Assembly (NCBI GenBank): GCA_900239685.1
Contig: OENT01000757.1
Coordinates: 1-64,000 of the forward strand
Direction of reading: 5' to 3'
DNA length: 64,000 nucleotides
From: Rotaria macrura
Lineage: Eukaryota > Rotifera > Eurotatoria > Philodinida > Philodinidae
Each line of letters starts with the position of its first letter. Positions within the stretch are counted from its first letter, which is position 1. Below are positions 35,054-53,000 of this stretch, in pieces. The notes below the pieces were generated by a model. It searched no databases and was not told the DNA's origin. It saw only the letters and a program-made list of their open reading frames with translations. A program made the translations under genes and the position numbers.

Positions 35054-37334
35054 GTATTGATTAATTAGTCACATAATCTTATCATCAAATACATAGATAA
35101 ACAAAGTCTACGTATTTTAGATAACAGAAAAAAATGTCATTTAGAATATAACTATTGAATTTTACTGAAAGAATAACAATATATACGGCATCGAACTGAA
35201 ATACTCGAAAATATTCCGCCCAATCAATAGTTGAAAATATTATTAAGGAATGCCATAATAAAAAATCGGTCTGAATTTTGTCTTGCATTCATTTAATATG
35301 ATTAAAATAATATTGCGTACACTAATAAGACGAAAAAATTTTTTTTAATTCGTAGATGTCATGTTCTATTCATTTCGTATCGAAATAGCTTATGAAAAAA
35401 ACCTATGTTTTGAGTTTTCGCATCTCAAATCGTTTTTTTTTATTTACAATCTACTTGAAAAATCATGTACATTTACCAAATTAAGTTTTGTTGATCATTT
35501 CTTTATTGTTGTTACCGACAGAGAACTAATATTGATCGGCAAATAGATGAGTTTGCTTTAAAGGTAATCTTTTTTTTTCATCTGTTCGGATTATCCTAGT
35601 AGCTCAATAATCGTGTGTCGAAAAGATAGGTTTGATATACATAATTATGATCCATTTTTCTGATTACATGTTTTCTACATAGTACGTACTAATTTATAGT
35701 ACATGTTAAATATGAAATACTCAAAACAAATTATTCTATAGCTGTTGAAAAACTTCAGTCTTCATGTGAAAAATAGTAGAACTTAATGATTCTTTAACTG
35801 GTATTCATAATATTGCAACCTTCTTCCATTGAACCTAGAAAATGAAACACTGTACATTGATAAACATCTTTATGATTCATTTGATGAGCAATATATTTTC
35901 CAGTGGCAATAGTAACAACTTGTGTCAATCGAAGTTTGGCAATCAAAAAGTGCCGCTAAATTATGACAAAACCCTTATTGTACTATCATCGATGATGTCT
36001 CCTAAAGATGTATAAAACATAAGTGTTTTGAATAGACGAGTCATTTTGCAAGCATTTCATGAATGTCAAATAAGAGTGAAATAAATGTAACTTGCTGACG
36101 CGTGCAAAACACATTTAAAATATTCGATGACATTAAATTCATTAATATGCATTGAATTCGAATTCTGAATCAATGTTCCACTTCTTACTTTGGACATTAT
36201 TGGTGTAAAAAATATGTGTCAAACAAACTCTTTACGGAGTGTAAAAAATGAAACAGAATAAATTCTATTAGATTTAGTGATAAAAAGTTTGCGCACCTTA
36301 ATCATAGTATGCAACGATAGAATGCATGCATGTTAATACTCGTGTAAATATCATTTTTAAAAGAGACACATTTCAACATGAAGCATACACACGTCGTAAA
36401 TGCGCAGATTGATTCAAACATCCAGCATCTCATGTAAATAATTCGATTAAATATTGTACCAGATCTTCGTTCATATGGATTAGAAGAGTTCTTGTCGATG
36501 AAGACTTATAAAGTGGAGAAATTTTTAATGCGAATCGATTGACTTAGCGGTCAAAAACCTTCCGTTCGTGCCTTCAAAATTAAGCTCGACATAATACCAA
36601 GTATACACTTCTGAATAATTGGCTCTGATTCACTCTGTACAAGTATTATTGAATTGCTGCTGCAAAATTTCAAAGTTCATAGATTTTTCTTTTGGTAAAT
36701 GTTTTTCCTCATAATAAGATTTATCTGTTGCACATGATAGAAATAAACCAATCCTAAAAGTTATTGAGCTTTTTAGTGGGATTCTACATTGTATTTATAC
36801 TAAGAAAGATTTCTCATTACCGATAACATAAGGGTAAGATAAGTTCCATTCGCCAAGGCTAGAGATGTATCTCAGTAATATTTCAAAGTGATTTTCTATT
36901 CACTAGAATATCGCAGGAAATATAGAAAAAGATGTTCATAGCTGTGCTTTCAATAGCTTGAGCAGTACTGTCAATTTTAGTCTACAAGTTCATATTTATT
37001 TAATTACGTCAAAGTAATCGGTTTTTGACTTGAGTGTTGTCTGAAAATTCATTAACGTCTAACACTGCAATATAATAGTGAAATTGAACTTGTATCGATG
37101 GTAGGTCTCCATGATAATATTTAGTCTTGTGATAGCATTGTGAATATAGCGTATGATTGTTTCATTTACTGACATGGTCAAGAATTCCACAGACAAACTC
37201 TATAGATATTAGTAAAAAACAACCAAAAAAGGTTTCCACAAAATAAATGTCTCTGGCTTTCGAAGAGAATATTTCGTGAAAAGGGCTGTCTCCTTTTTTT
37301 TGTTAAGTTTTTTATATATGTCAGCAATATGTTA
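35054..37334. other. Intergenic, nothing recognised
   Basis: AT-rich sequence without a convincing coding frame, RNA gene or repeat. Short frames near 35,085-35,288 and 35,361-35,546 are Phe/Ile-rich and look random. Confidence 0.45.
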
Positions 37335-37496
37335 TCAACTGTTATTTTGCTTCGGTAATTTTTCTTGTTCTACATAGAAAACTCGAACCGGATTATTTTT
37401 CACAGTCCAAAGAAAGGCAAAGTATCGTCTTCTAGCTAGTTCTACATTTGTCATACATTGTCCATTGATTTTTGTACGGAACTTTCGTTGCTGCAT
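37335..37496 (-). CDS. Hypothetical small protein, 53 aa
   Basis: An ATG-to-TGA frame of basic, aromatic-rich composition: MQQRKFRTKINGQCMTNVEL, then RRRYFAFLWTVKNNPVRVFY. It looks coding but has no recognised family. A CAG just after the ATG could instead be a splice acceptor, which would make this a terminal exon of the gene whose upstream part lies at 37,563-37,748. Confidence 0.3.
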   Translation of the reverse strand: MQQRKFRTKINGQCMTNVELARRRYFAFLWTVKNNPVRVFYVEQEKLPKQNNS

Positions 37497-37562
37497 GTTT
37501 GAATTTTAGTAAGATTGTTCATTACTTTTATATAAATAAAAATTCATTTTCAAGTTTGTTTC

Positions 37563-37748
37563 TTATTTTCGTTTCTTTTCGATTTCCGAAATAGAAGCAA
37601 AAAGAAAGATGATGAACAAAAGGTATAAAATGAAACATACGTAAAAGATGACTCCTCGATCTTCCACTTGACTGACATTTAAAAGATTGTAATCGACCAT
37701 CATCGTCACTGTGTTTTTTTTAGTCGATGACATTTTTACAACACTCAT
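37563..37748 (-). CDS. Hypothetical single-pass membrane micropeptide, 61 aa
   Basis: A polar N-terminus (MSVVKMSSTKKNTVTMMVDY, then NLLNVSQVEDR) is followed by one TM helix (VIFYVCFILYLLFIIFLFA) and a charged tail EIEKKRK, which is a plausible membrane micropeptide. Family unknown. A second short frame follows 66 nt downstream on the same strand. Confidence 0.3.
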   Translation of the reverse strand: MSVVKMSSTKKNTVTMMVDYNLLNVSQVEDRGVIFYVCFILYLLFIIFLFASISEIEKKRK

Positions 37749-38220
37749 TACATCATATACGAGTCACTTCTAACCTAAGTAGTTCCATGTTTTCAGAGAT
37801 CAAGAGATAGACGTTTGGTCGTCTAAAAATGGGTGTTGTTCAATCATTCTTGAAGCCAAACTACGAACTATAGAGTTCATGCTTTTTACTATTCGGTGTG
37901 GGCAGCGGTGGATCCCGTAAAATAGTGATAGCCTAGAATTTATTACTATTTAGATATTAGCTTTTGATTTTATATACTCGTAGCATCGAAATGATAGGAT
38001 GTTTATCCGTGCTAGTAGTGATTGGTCGCTGAATATCTTGAGTGAATCAATATTTCACAAGTAATACTGAGATTTTCAACAGATTTATCTCACACATTCG
38101 AAAATATCTTCTTACTTACCACAGTAGTATGATATGAACTGCGTAAACGTTACTCGTTCTTTACTTAGCACTTAGTGATTGATAAGTTTATTCAATGAGC
38201 TGATGATGAAATGTCACGGG

Positions 38221-39400
38221 TTTCCCAGAAAGAATGGGCCTCTCAATATTTTACCAATGTCTCCCTCAATTTTGATCGTATAAACTTGATTCTTTTAACC
38301 AAAAGATTCATCATTCGACTCTCTACAAATCTGGATAAAACATTTTAATCTAAAAATTTAGCATGAAAAATTCTAGGCTAAACACTATAAGATACCAACA
38401 TGATGGATCTTGCAACAGCATTAATTTTTTAAAAACCTAGTCATCTTTTTTATCTGACTGGACAGACGCCTACCCAGGTCAATCAAAACGGATATCCGTT
38501 ACGGACCGTTGAGTGGACGCAGTTATCCGTACCGTAACATCATTAAAATAGGGCCGTATACGGCCCTATTTTCTCAGTATACGATCCTCTATTACTGCGC
38601 CCAGAAATAGTACCGTATACAGAGCCGTATACTGTGAAAATACTGCCGTATACGGCCCTATTTTAATGATGTTACGGTACGTATAACTGTGTCCACTCAA
38701 CGGTCCGTATCGTTCGACCTGGGTAGTTTCATTCGTCTCTGCCTTTCAATATTTTCAAAGTTCTTCTTTCTCGTGACATTTAGTGAAGGTCATTTGAGCA
38801 GGATAGTAATGCACAAACGGCAATGTCTCCTAGAAAACGATCTGAAGTCGCCGAAATTCATGTTCCAGGCTACATTATTACACAAACCATACAATATATG
38901 CCAGACCGTTGTGTAGGTCTGTTAGGCAAATAATTTGTCTTCAACAAAGCAACAATATTTTATCATAAAAAGTTAGTTTGGGGCATAGGCGCAGGAGTTG
39001 TTTTAAGTAACCCCAAAGTTCCCCTGAAAAGTTCGAAATAGGTGACAAGAAAAGGCTTGACTGCACGAGGACTGAAGTGTCGAAAAGAATTTCAATGCCC
39101 ATCAAGAAAGAGCTTTTCAAGAGCTACTCAGTCGCTCATTCGGTTTATCGGCATCTTACACTTCTCACAACTAAGCTAATAAGAACTGGAAAAACAAATT
39201 TAAAAAACCCGTCATTTTGGTGTCTTATAATGTTTAGCCTAGAATTTTTCATGGTAAATTTTTAGATTGAAATGCTTTATCCAGATTTGTAGAGAATTGA
39301 AATAGGAATTTTTTTTGTTAACAGAACCAAGTCTGTGTGACCAAAATTGACGGAGATATTGGTAAAATACTGGGAGACCCATTCTTTCTGTGACACCCAT
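38221..39400. mobile_element. ~1.2-kb element with ~190-bp inverted repeats, hosting MITE copy B
   Basis: The arms at about 38,221-38,412 and 39,205-39,400 are inverted copies (CAGAAAGAATGGG, TATTTTACCAAT, CTACAAATCTGGATAAA, AAAAATTCTAGGCTAAACA). The interior carries the TA-flanked MITE at 38,473-38,723. The right arm read on the minus strand is open for about 60 codons (GLPVFYQYLRQFWSHRLGS), so the arms may derive from a coding region. Confidence 0.6.
38473..38723. mobile_element. Palindromic MITE, copy B, flanked by TA
   Basis: 251 bp, beginning CCCAGGTC and ending GTTCGACCTGGG with TA on both sides (38,471-38,472 and 38,724-38,725). The ends match copy A at 25,447-25,791. The interior is a near-perfect palindrome (GGGCCGTATACGGCCC, AATGATGTTACGGTACG and its complement, GAGTGGAC and its complement). 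It shares the CCGTATACGG word with copy A but is otherwise different in sequence. Confidence 0.75.
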
Positions 39401-39455
39401 TAGTTCACTGCTAGGAATCGATTCCATCAAAGAATGAATATTGGTTTTTTTCTAG

Positions 39456-39640
39456 TTTATTATACGAACGAACCTTATGAAGATGATCAAGATTATCGAA
39501 ACGATTTGGATCTTCCATTTCGAGCTTCGTCACAATATTTTGACGCACAACGGTTTATTAATTGACGCATTGCAAAATCTGGTCATTCATTTCTATATCC
39601 TTTGTTAAGCAATGTTCGATGAATTGAAAGTAGTTTATAG
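39456..39640 (+). pseudogene. Possible decayed exon, unidentified
   Basis: After a TTTTTTCTAG acceptor-like site, one frame reads YYTNEPYEDDQDYRNDLDLP, then FRASSQYFDAQRF and KSGHSFLYPLLSNVR, with interruptions. The composition is unlike the surroundings and looks like an old exon. The parent gene is not recognised. It lies 270 bp upstream of TRIM37. Confidence 0.3.
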
Positions 39641-39800
39641 GGACGCCGCAGCATGTGCATTCTATAAATGCATATCAACGCTCATAAATTTTATGCCGAC
39701 GAACAGCGACCTCTAATTAAAATAGAGTATATGTTGTTGTCCTTGACGCCAATGGACTAGTGGAAATCTGTGGATGCAAACTTTTTAGTGAGCGACTAGT

Positions 39801-39820
39801 TTGATCGATCGATCGATCAA
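39801..39820. promoter_or_regulatory. Perfect 20-bp GATC palindrome upstream of TRIM37
   Basis: TTGATCGATCGATCGATCAA is its own reverse complement and lies 93 bp before the TRIM37 start. It could be a promoter element or a chance simple repeat. Confidence 0.3.
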
Positions 39821-39913
39821 TACGTGTGCTTTTTTTTCCTCCTACTTATTTGAACGATTTGAAAAGGTTCGTTGTTAATTAATTGTTTTTTACTTTAATA
39901 TTATGATCAAACT

Positions 39914-46091
<6,178 letters not shown>

Positions 46092-46269
46092 AAGAATATG
46101 TCTTCTTTTAGAAATTTCATCATGATGAAATTATTCTTTCTTTTGCTCTTTTGGCTGCTTTTTATCACAAACATGTATAATTGTTTCTCTGTGATGTAAC
46201 TGTCAATAGATTAGAGTTGAGTGACTACGAGCATTTGTAAGTGTCTATTAACTATTTATTCTTTTGTTA

Positions 46270-46275
46270 AATAAA
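46270..46275 (+). promoter_or_regulatory. Poly(A) signal of TRIM37
   Basis: AATAAA 179 nt after the TRIM37 stop. Confidence 0.5.
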
Positions 46276-47339
46276 AACGAAAATTTTTCTTTGTGTGCGT
46301 GTATAAATTCAATACTTGAAATGCATTAAAGAAAATCGATTTCTTATGTCTTAAGTTTGCATTAAACCGAGATAGAAAGTAACACGTTTAAATCGTACGA
46401 AATTTCTATTTTTTCTATATCATAAGATTTATATTGACCTTATTGCATAGAAATGTGTTGACGACAACTTTTCTGGTATTTTCTTCTAGCCTTTTCTATA
46501 TTAACGTACGTCATCAACTGATCTCGGTTGCACCCACTGCTGCCCACTATTTCCTGTTTCTCTAAAATGTAACTTTTGGATCTCTCGAAATATGTCGTCG
46601 GCCATTTATCCTGAATAGTGTCTCTATTCCGTAGATGTAGAAAATAAACAAGAGGAAAAAAATTCTGACTTTTTTGAACTGAGAGAATACGAATACTTTG
46701 AGCGACACCGCTTCAAATCGGTTTCTATACTTGTTTTTTCGACTTCAACATTCTTTCTGAGCACAGTGCTCTTCTGTGCCTAATCAGTATTTCTCCTACA
46801 AGCATTCATCTGATGCATTGGCATTCATAACTGAATTCGATCGCACAGAAAACTGAATGCCCTGGAGAATCTAGTAAAGCTTGAATGTGAAAAAACCTAA
46901 ATGTTCTTCAAGCATCATAATGTTTTTCGGCAATGGTTGTTTTTGAGTTTTGAAAAAAAAAGTCACTTCCATCGTAAACACTTCACCATGATTGAAAACT
47001 ACTCACGTACAGATCTTTTGTTCTGTACTATGTTATGATATTCGAATTCAGATCGACTGTCGTAAATACGGTTACCCAGCAACGACCTTTTTGAAATTAC
47101 TCAAATTAGTTTTACCTGATACTATGAATTACCTTGAAAATGCTTTTTACTTGAAAACTTGATCATGAAAAGTTTCAGACAATGCTAATGTACCAATTAA
47201 AGCAAATGTCATCATCATCTATTATCATTCGCTCTTTTTTCATTCACTTAAAAACGTCATATGATACTCACCTGATTCATATCAAGTGGTTTTTTTTGTA
47301 AGCGAACCATTTGAATCTCTTTACTTGCAAATAGATAAC
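46276..47339. other. Intergenic, nothing recognised
   Basis: About 1 kb between the TRIM37 3' end and the next gene on the same strand. No coding frame or repeat seen. Confidence 0.45.
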
Positions 47340-47912
47340 ATGCCACCGAAATCGAAGACGAACATGTCACCTAAACGTTCGCATCAATGTTTTATGCCTG
47401 TTTGGGCTACTTCTTGGGCAATTATTGGTTCACTTGTTTGTATATGGGATGCAACATACGTTTTAACACGTCCTCGAAGTATGGCAAATGGTGATCTATT
47501 TCATATATTTTTTCCTTATGCAAAATATATCACACTTGATCCACTGTATGGAAATCTAGAAAATGCATTCGTAGTTGCACAAAGTTGGATGAATTATGTT
47601 GAAATTACTATTACACTATTGTCGGTTATTCTCTATCATTCGTGTGGACGACGAAATTTGGGCTGTCTTCTTTTATTAATAGGTAGCGTTATGACATGGT
47701 CAAAAACAGTTTTATACTTTGCACATGATTATTTTGAACGCCCATTACATCCTCAAAAATTACTTATTGAAATAGAAACCTGGGAATATGTTTTTCTATT
47801 CTTTATACCAAGTCTCATCTGGATTGTACTTCCATTTGCTTGCATGTGGAATATTGGCCGGCAAATGCTTCAAAAACTAGATTCATTGAATGATGAAATC
47901 AAATCTAAATAA
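47340..47912 (+). CDS. EXPERA/emopamil-binding-like four-TM membrane protein
   Basis: An intronless frame of 190 aa from MPPKSKTNMSPKRS to a basic tail DEIKSK. Four hydrophobic helices are visible at about residues 20-40, 75-97, 103-123 and 145-167. The pattern YAKYITLDPLYG, YVEIT, RRNLGCLLLLIGSV, TVLYFAHDYF, FIPSLIWIVLP parallels the EXPERA fold shared by EBP (sterol isomerase) and TMEM97. The Glu in helix 2 and the Trp of IWIVLP fit EBP catalytic-site positions, but the His/Glu pair of EBP helix 1 is absent (CIWDATYVL), so sterol isomerase activity is doubtful. Related unnamed proteins with W-D-A-[ST]-Y and RPRSM motifs occur in fungi, from memory. Probably an ER protein. An in-frame GTG further upstream is not needed. 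Confidence 0.7.
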   Translation: MPPKSKTNMSPKRSHQCFMPVWATSWAIIGSLVCIWDATYVLTRPRSMANGDLFHIFFPYAKYITLDPLYGNLENAFVVAQSWMNYVEITITLLSVILYHSCGRRNLGCLLLLIGSVMTWSKTVLYFAHDYFERPLHPQKLLIEIETWEYVFLFFIPSLIWIVLPFACMWNIGRQMLQKLDSLNDEIKSK

Positions 47913-50016
47913 TTCATAGTCTTTCAGAAACAGAGCAAATCGTGATTTTTAAATGTGATTTTTAAATCTATCTAAATCAATCAGGCTTTCATAGATATTG
48001 TGTGATTTTTTTAAAAATTTTTTACATCACTTTAAAGAAATATCCAAGATATAATTTAGAAAAAAAAGAAGATTAATGAATGTTCCTTGATGAATTTCGA
48101 ACATTCAAAATCTGTGCGATAATCACTTCATTACTACTTTTGAAACATTCTCTTTTATTGAAGTCATTCATTCATATAATCTTCTCGATAATGCTGAAAT
48201 AAATTCTGCAACAACTTTTATTTTGACTAACATTTTAAATATTCGACGAAGAAAATTATTGTAGTATGAAAATAATCACGATCTATTATTTTCAGTGTAT
48301 CTGAAATGTTCACCGTTCAAATTGAGACCACTCTATATTTGATGACTACATGAGGTTCATCGAAAACCGGCTATAGAATATGTAAGCTAATTGAAAGTAT
48401 AAAGATTTTTGTAAATTAGTATTTTCTCTTCAGCACAAGTAACAATTTCAAGAATCAAACATTACGCTGTCTGTCTAGAGTTCGCTAATTTCAAAGAAAC
48501 TTAAATTGAAAAATTTTTACAAGCATTAATGTCACTTACCGTGTGTCTTCACTCTTCTACGGTTTCTTTACGATCAAATCTTTTTATTGATTTACTTCAT
48601 TGTAATATTGTTTGCGAGTCGACTTTATGAGCTGCTTAAACCAGCGATTGAAATCTCATCATAGAAAATTCAGCAGTTACCGGGGCATATTTTTTCGGGA
48701 TTTATTGGAACCTATTAATAAGTCTCTAAGCATATTAAGATAGATCCCAAAAAGTTCCTGAGCGAATACATGATATGGGTAAGGGCATGTGTGCAGGCGT
48801 TAGTATGTTGCTATATCATCATAATTAATAGATCCTCAATAAATAAATAAATCTCGTAGAAAAATAAATCCCGAAAAAAATAAGTCCCGGCAATCCCTCC
48901 CTTGTTGTTTAACATGAAATGAATCGCTCCGGTTTCCAGTATGTTTTAGAACTATTCAACTGTAGTTTTGTCTAATTACATTCTATTCTGAGATTTTATG
49001 GATAAACTATACAAACCATGTAAGTCTGTAAGTTTTAACTGACTACATCTGCACAGCCTTAAAAAGTCTTGATACCAGTTTGAAACGATCAATCGCACAT
49101 CAAATGCAAGTTTTCTTTTAAAAATTCAGAAAAATCAGCATAAACAAACGTAATCGAGAGTATGGACCGAACAGATACTTTCTTGCTACTAAGTTTTTTA
49201 AAACCACTTGAAAGCAGAAGTCATCGATAACACAATGAATGCTCATTTGGTTTTTAGAATTATGAACAGTTTTTAATTGAATCGACAAAGTCATCTGAAA
49301 ATCTAAACACTAACTATAGTGATACTTTCAAAGCATTTTCATTATAATTCAGCCATGGAAGTATGAAATAGAATACATCGGAGAGAAAAAGAGTTTAAGT
49401 TATTAAAATCACTAACGATTTGGTAACGATCAAAGTACTCGATAATATCGATGCATACATCACCGAGAAAATATTTTTCAACACCTTATGCTCCTCTATG
49501 ACAGTCAATAATTTCTACCAAAATCTAGAAGTAAATCTGAATGAATATTAATTATGAAAGACGAATATTTTGTAGTTTATGGTTCGAAAGAGGTCTGTAC
49601 TTTTAATTCATAAGTAGGAATATGAAAGATGCAGTATAAAACTGATTGGTCATGTTTTGACAAAAACCAAAAACAAGGACTCGTTTGAATTTGAAATAAA
49701 ATCGATCACATTACATTTCAAAAGTAATGTTATCAATGATATATTGAAAAATTCTCTTTCTACTCCTAAATCAGAATGGTATGATGAAAACTAGCGATTC
49801 GATCGAATCAAATATTTGAAAATGTTGAAAACCGGCTCATTTTGATATTTTCATTCATTGTGTATGATAGAACTCAAGCGCAAAAATTAACTTGATTAGT
49901 ATTTATCATCAATCGTACATATATTGCAAATTAATTCGTCATGTTCATTTCTTTTTTCAAAGAGCAAAATACAAGTTCTTATATGTATAAGTACTTAAAT
50001 AACTGTGTCTTGTATG
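47913..50016. other. Intergenic 3'-to-3' region between EXPERA-like gene and ABCF1
   Basis: An AATAAA at 48,198-48,203 may serve the EXPERA-like gene. It contains the small TIR element at 48,680-48,890; otherwise nothing recognised. Confidence 0.45.
48680..48890. mobile_element. ~210-bp MITE-like element with ~28-bp TIRs
   Basis: The left end CCGGGGCATATTTTTTCGGG and right end CCCGAAAAAAATAAGTCCCGG are imperfect inverted copies extending through GGGATTTATT. It is non-coding. No clear target-site duplication. Confidence 0.5.
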
Positions 50017-50022
50017 TTTATT
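50017..50022 (-). promoter_or_regulatory. Poly(A) signal of ABCF1
   Basis: TTTATT on the plus strand, AATAAA on the minus strand, 68 nt past the ABCF1 stop. Confidence 0.5.
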
Positions 50023-50089
50023 TAGCAAAAGAGAAAATAGATTATTTTGCCTAATAGACAAACAACGATCAGAGAGAAAAACAATAGAT

Positions 50090-53000
50090 TTAAATAGTTG
50101 AAGCTGCTGTTGCTGCGGCACTTGGATTATGAATCATAGCTTCGCCTAATGAATCTAGTAATTCTTTTCTGTAATCGTCGAAGTCTCCGTCGATTTCATT
50201 AATTTGCTTGTGTTCAATGACCCACAGTTGACATTCAGTTTCACGTATCAATCTTTCGTCATGTGAAACAATAATTACACCACCTTTGAAATCATTTATT
50301 GCTTCAGCTAATGCATCAATAGATTCAATATCAAGATTATTTGTTGGTTCATCAAGAATTAACACATCAGGTTCACGTGCTATTAGATCTGCAAGTGCAA
50401 CACGAGCTTTTTGGCCACCAGATAAATCTTTCATTTTAATTGTATGAGCACGACCAGGTAAACCAACACTACCCAAAGATTTTCTTGTATCTTGTTCTTG
50501 CATGTTAAAAGTTCGTTTTAAATGTTCGACAGCTGATAGCTCTAAATCGAATTGTTCACCAGCATGTTGATCGAAACGACCAATGCGAAGACGATGATTT
50601 CGACGAATTTCGCCACGAGTTGGTTCTAATGTACTCATCAATAATTTTAAAAATGTACTTTTACCTAATTAAAAAACAAACAAACAAATAGCACATAAGT
50701 ACAACATTTGAATGGAATCTAACGATTTATGTTTATCCCTTTAATTAACAACAATTAGATATTCAACGAACATTTTCACCAATGGAAAAATTCATTAACA
50801 ATGTTTCGATTTCATCATGTATTCATATCTTATGAATAATTTATAGCCAATCTCAAAATCTAAATCTTTTATTGTTTATATTGTAGAATATTTTTGTGCC
50901 AACATCGAACATGGTCAGTTCGATCATGAACGAAGACATTCTTACTAGATTCTGTTGACTACTTGGAGACTAGAAAAGAAATCAAAAGAACTGCTTTAGG
51001 TATTGACTAGAAACCATCCATACACAAGAATAGTACATGATACAAAATTTCAACGGCGAAAAAAATCAATTACAGTTCATTATATCCGTAGCTACTTTTG
51101 ACCGAACCTAACGATATATCTGAAGTTCAAAAATAACCGAAATTCGTTGACTAATTTTCGAAAACTATAATATCAACATGTAATATTTACCCATATATAT
51201 ATATATATGCTCTATATGAATTCTTTCAAATGTACAGCAATATACATACCAACACCATTAGGTCCAACAATGGCAATGCGACTGCCCATATCAATACCAA
51301 AGTTGAGTTTTTCAAAAAGTAATTCACGATTTGCATAACCAAATGTAACATCATATGCGCCTAATACTGGTGGATTTAATGGTGGTGGTGAAGGAAAGCG
51401 GAAACGAACTTGATACTCTTTGGGTTTTTGTAGGAGTTCTTTTCGAGAGACTGCTTCATCATCGTTCATGTCTTGTTTTCGTCCGCGACTTTTATCTTTT
51501 GACTTTTGTTCTTCACGTTTAGTAACCTTAGCTGATGCTTGTTTTGAAGATTGACCTTGTTTTTTCAATGCATCTAATGCACGTTCTTGTTTTTCATAAT
51601 CTTTTAATTGTTGTGCACGTGTTTGTAGCAGCATCTTTTTAAATAATGAATAATTTCCTCTGTAGTAGTATAATCTTTTACTATCTAAATGTATTATATC
51701 AGTACATATATTATCCAAAAAGGATTGATCGTGCGACACAACTAATAATGTTTTTTTCCATGATTGTAAATAATTATCAAGCCAAATGACAGCATTAAGA
51801 TCAAGATGATTTGTCGGTTCATCAAGCATGAGTAATGTTGGTTCAATAAAAAGTGCACGAGCCAGAGATATACGCATACGCCAACCTCCACTAAATGATT
51901 GTGATGGACGAGCTATCATTTTTGGTGTAAATCCAAGACCGGCCAGAATTCGTCGTGCCTTTGGTTCGGCTGCATCAGCATTTATGGCTTTCAATTCATC
52001 GTAAACATGTCGTAGTTTTGTTTGTAATTCAGCATCATGAGATGTTTCAAGTTGAGACTCAAGATTTTTTTGTTCCTCAAGTAAATCTAAACGTTTCTTA
52101 TCCGCCAATAATAAGATTTCAAGAGCACTTTTTTCATCAGCTTGAACTTCTTGTTCACACAATAGAACATCAATGTTTGGTGGTATACCTAATTGTCGAT
52201 TGGCAATATGTTTGAGTAATGTCGTTTTACCCATACCGTTAGGTCCAACAAGACCATATCGACGACCACTGGTAATATTTAAATTAGCATTAACAAATAA
52301 CTCATTACCACGAGCTGATATAGAGAAATTTTCTATTTTAATGTCAATAGCTGATTCAAACAATTGTGCTTGTCTATTTTGTGTCGATGCTTGAGATACA
52401 GAAAATTGATCAGTTTCCGGTGCTTGTGCAATAAGTTTTTCGAAGGCTGCTTTTTTCTCAAGATTTTTTAGTTCTTTTCGTGTTAACTTTTTTTCTGTTG
52501 ATTTATTGATGATTTCGTCTTGCTTGTGCTCAACATTCGCTTTAGTATCGTCGTCGTCAGCGTCTTCTTCTTCTTTTGCGTGTGCTTGTTGTTGTTCTTC
52601 TCCCTCTTCTTCTTCTTTATCCACAGTATTATGTTCTTCAGCAGCTACTAGTTTTTTAAGTTCTTTACTTGAAATTTTCTTTTTTGTAGTTAATACTTGT
52701 GTAACAGGAACTAGAATATAAAAGAAATGATTACGAGACAAGTTCTCAAGTCTATCGGTTGCTTTAAAATTGAAACCATGCTAGATCCAATTGATTTATG
52801 ATTAAGTTGACAAGAGAATACTAGATGAATTTGTTTCTAAAAAGATACTTGACTTTGATCATCATTGTTTCAATGATTACCATAGCTGCTCTTTCGAAAA
52901 ATAATCATTTTAGAACATCGATCTAAGATTTAACATACAAGTAGATCTTAAGAAAAATAGTTTTTAAACTGATAAAAGAATATTAAATCGGTCTGTTGTA

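Noticed and set aside
52506-52721. Ser/Cys-rich plus-strand frame
   Set aside because: Antisense shadow of the acidic segment in ABCF1 exon 7.
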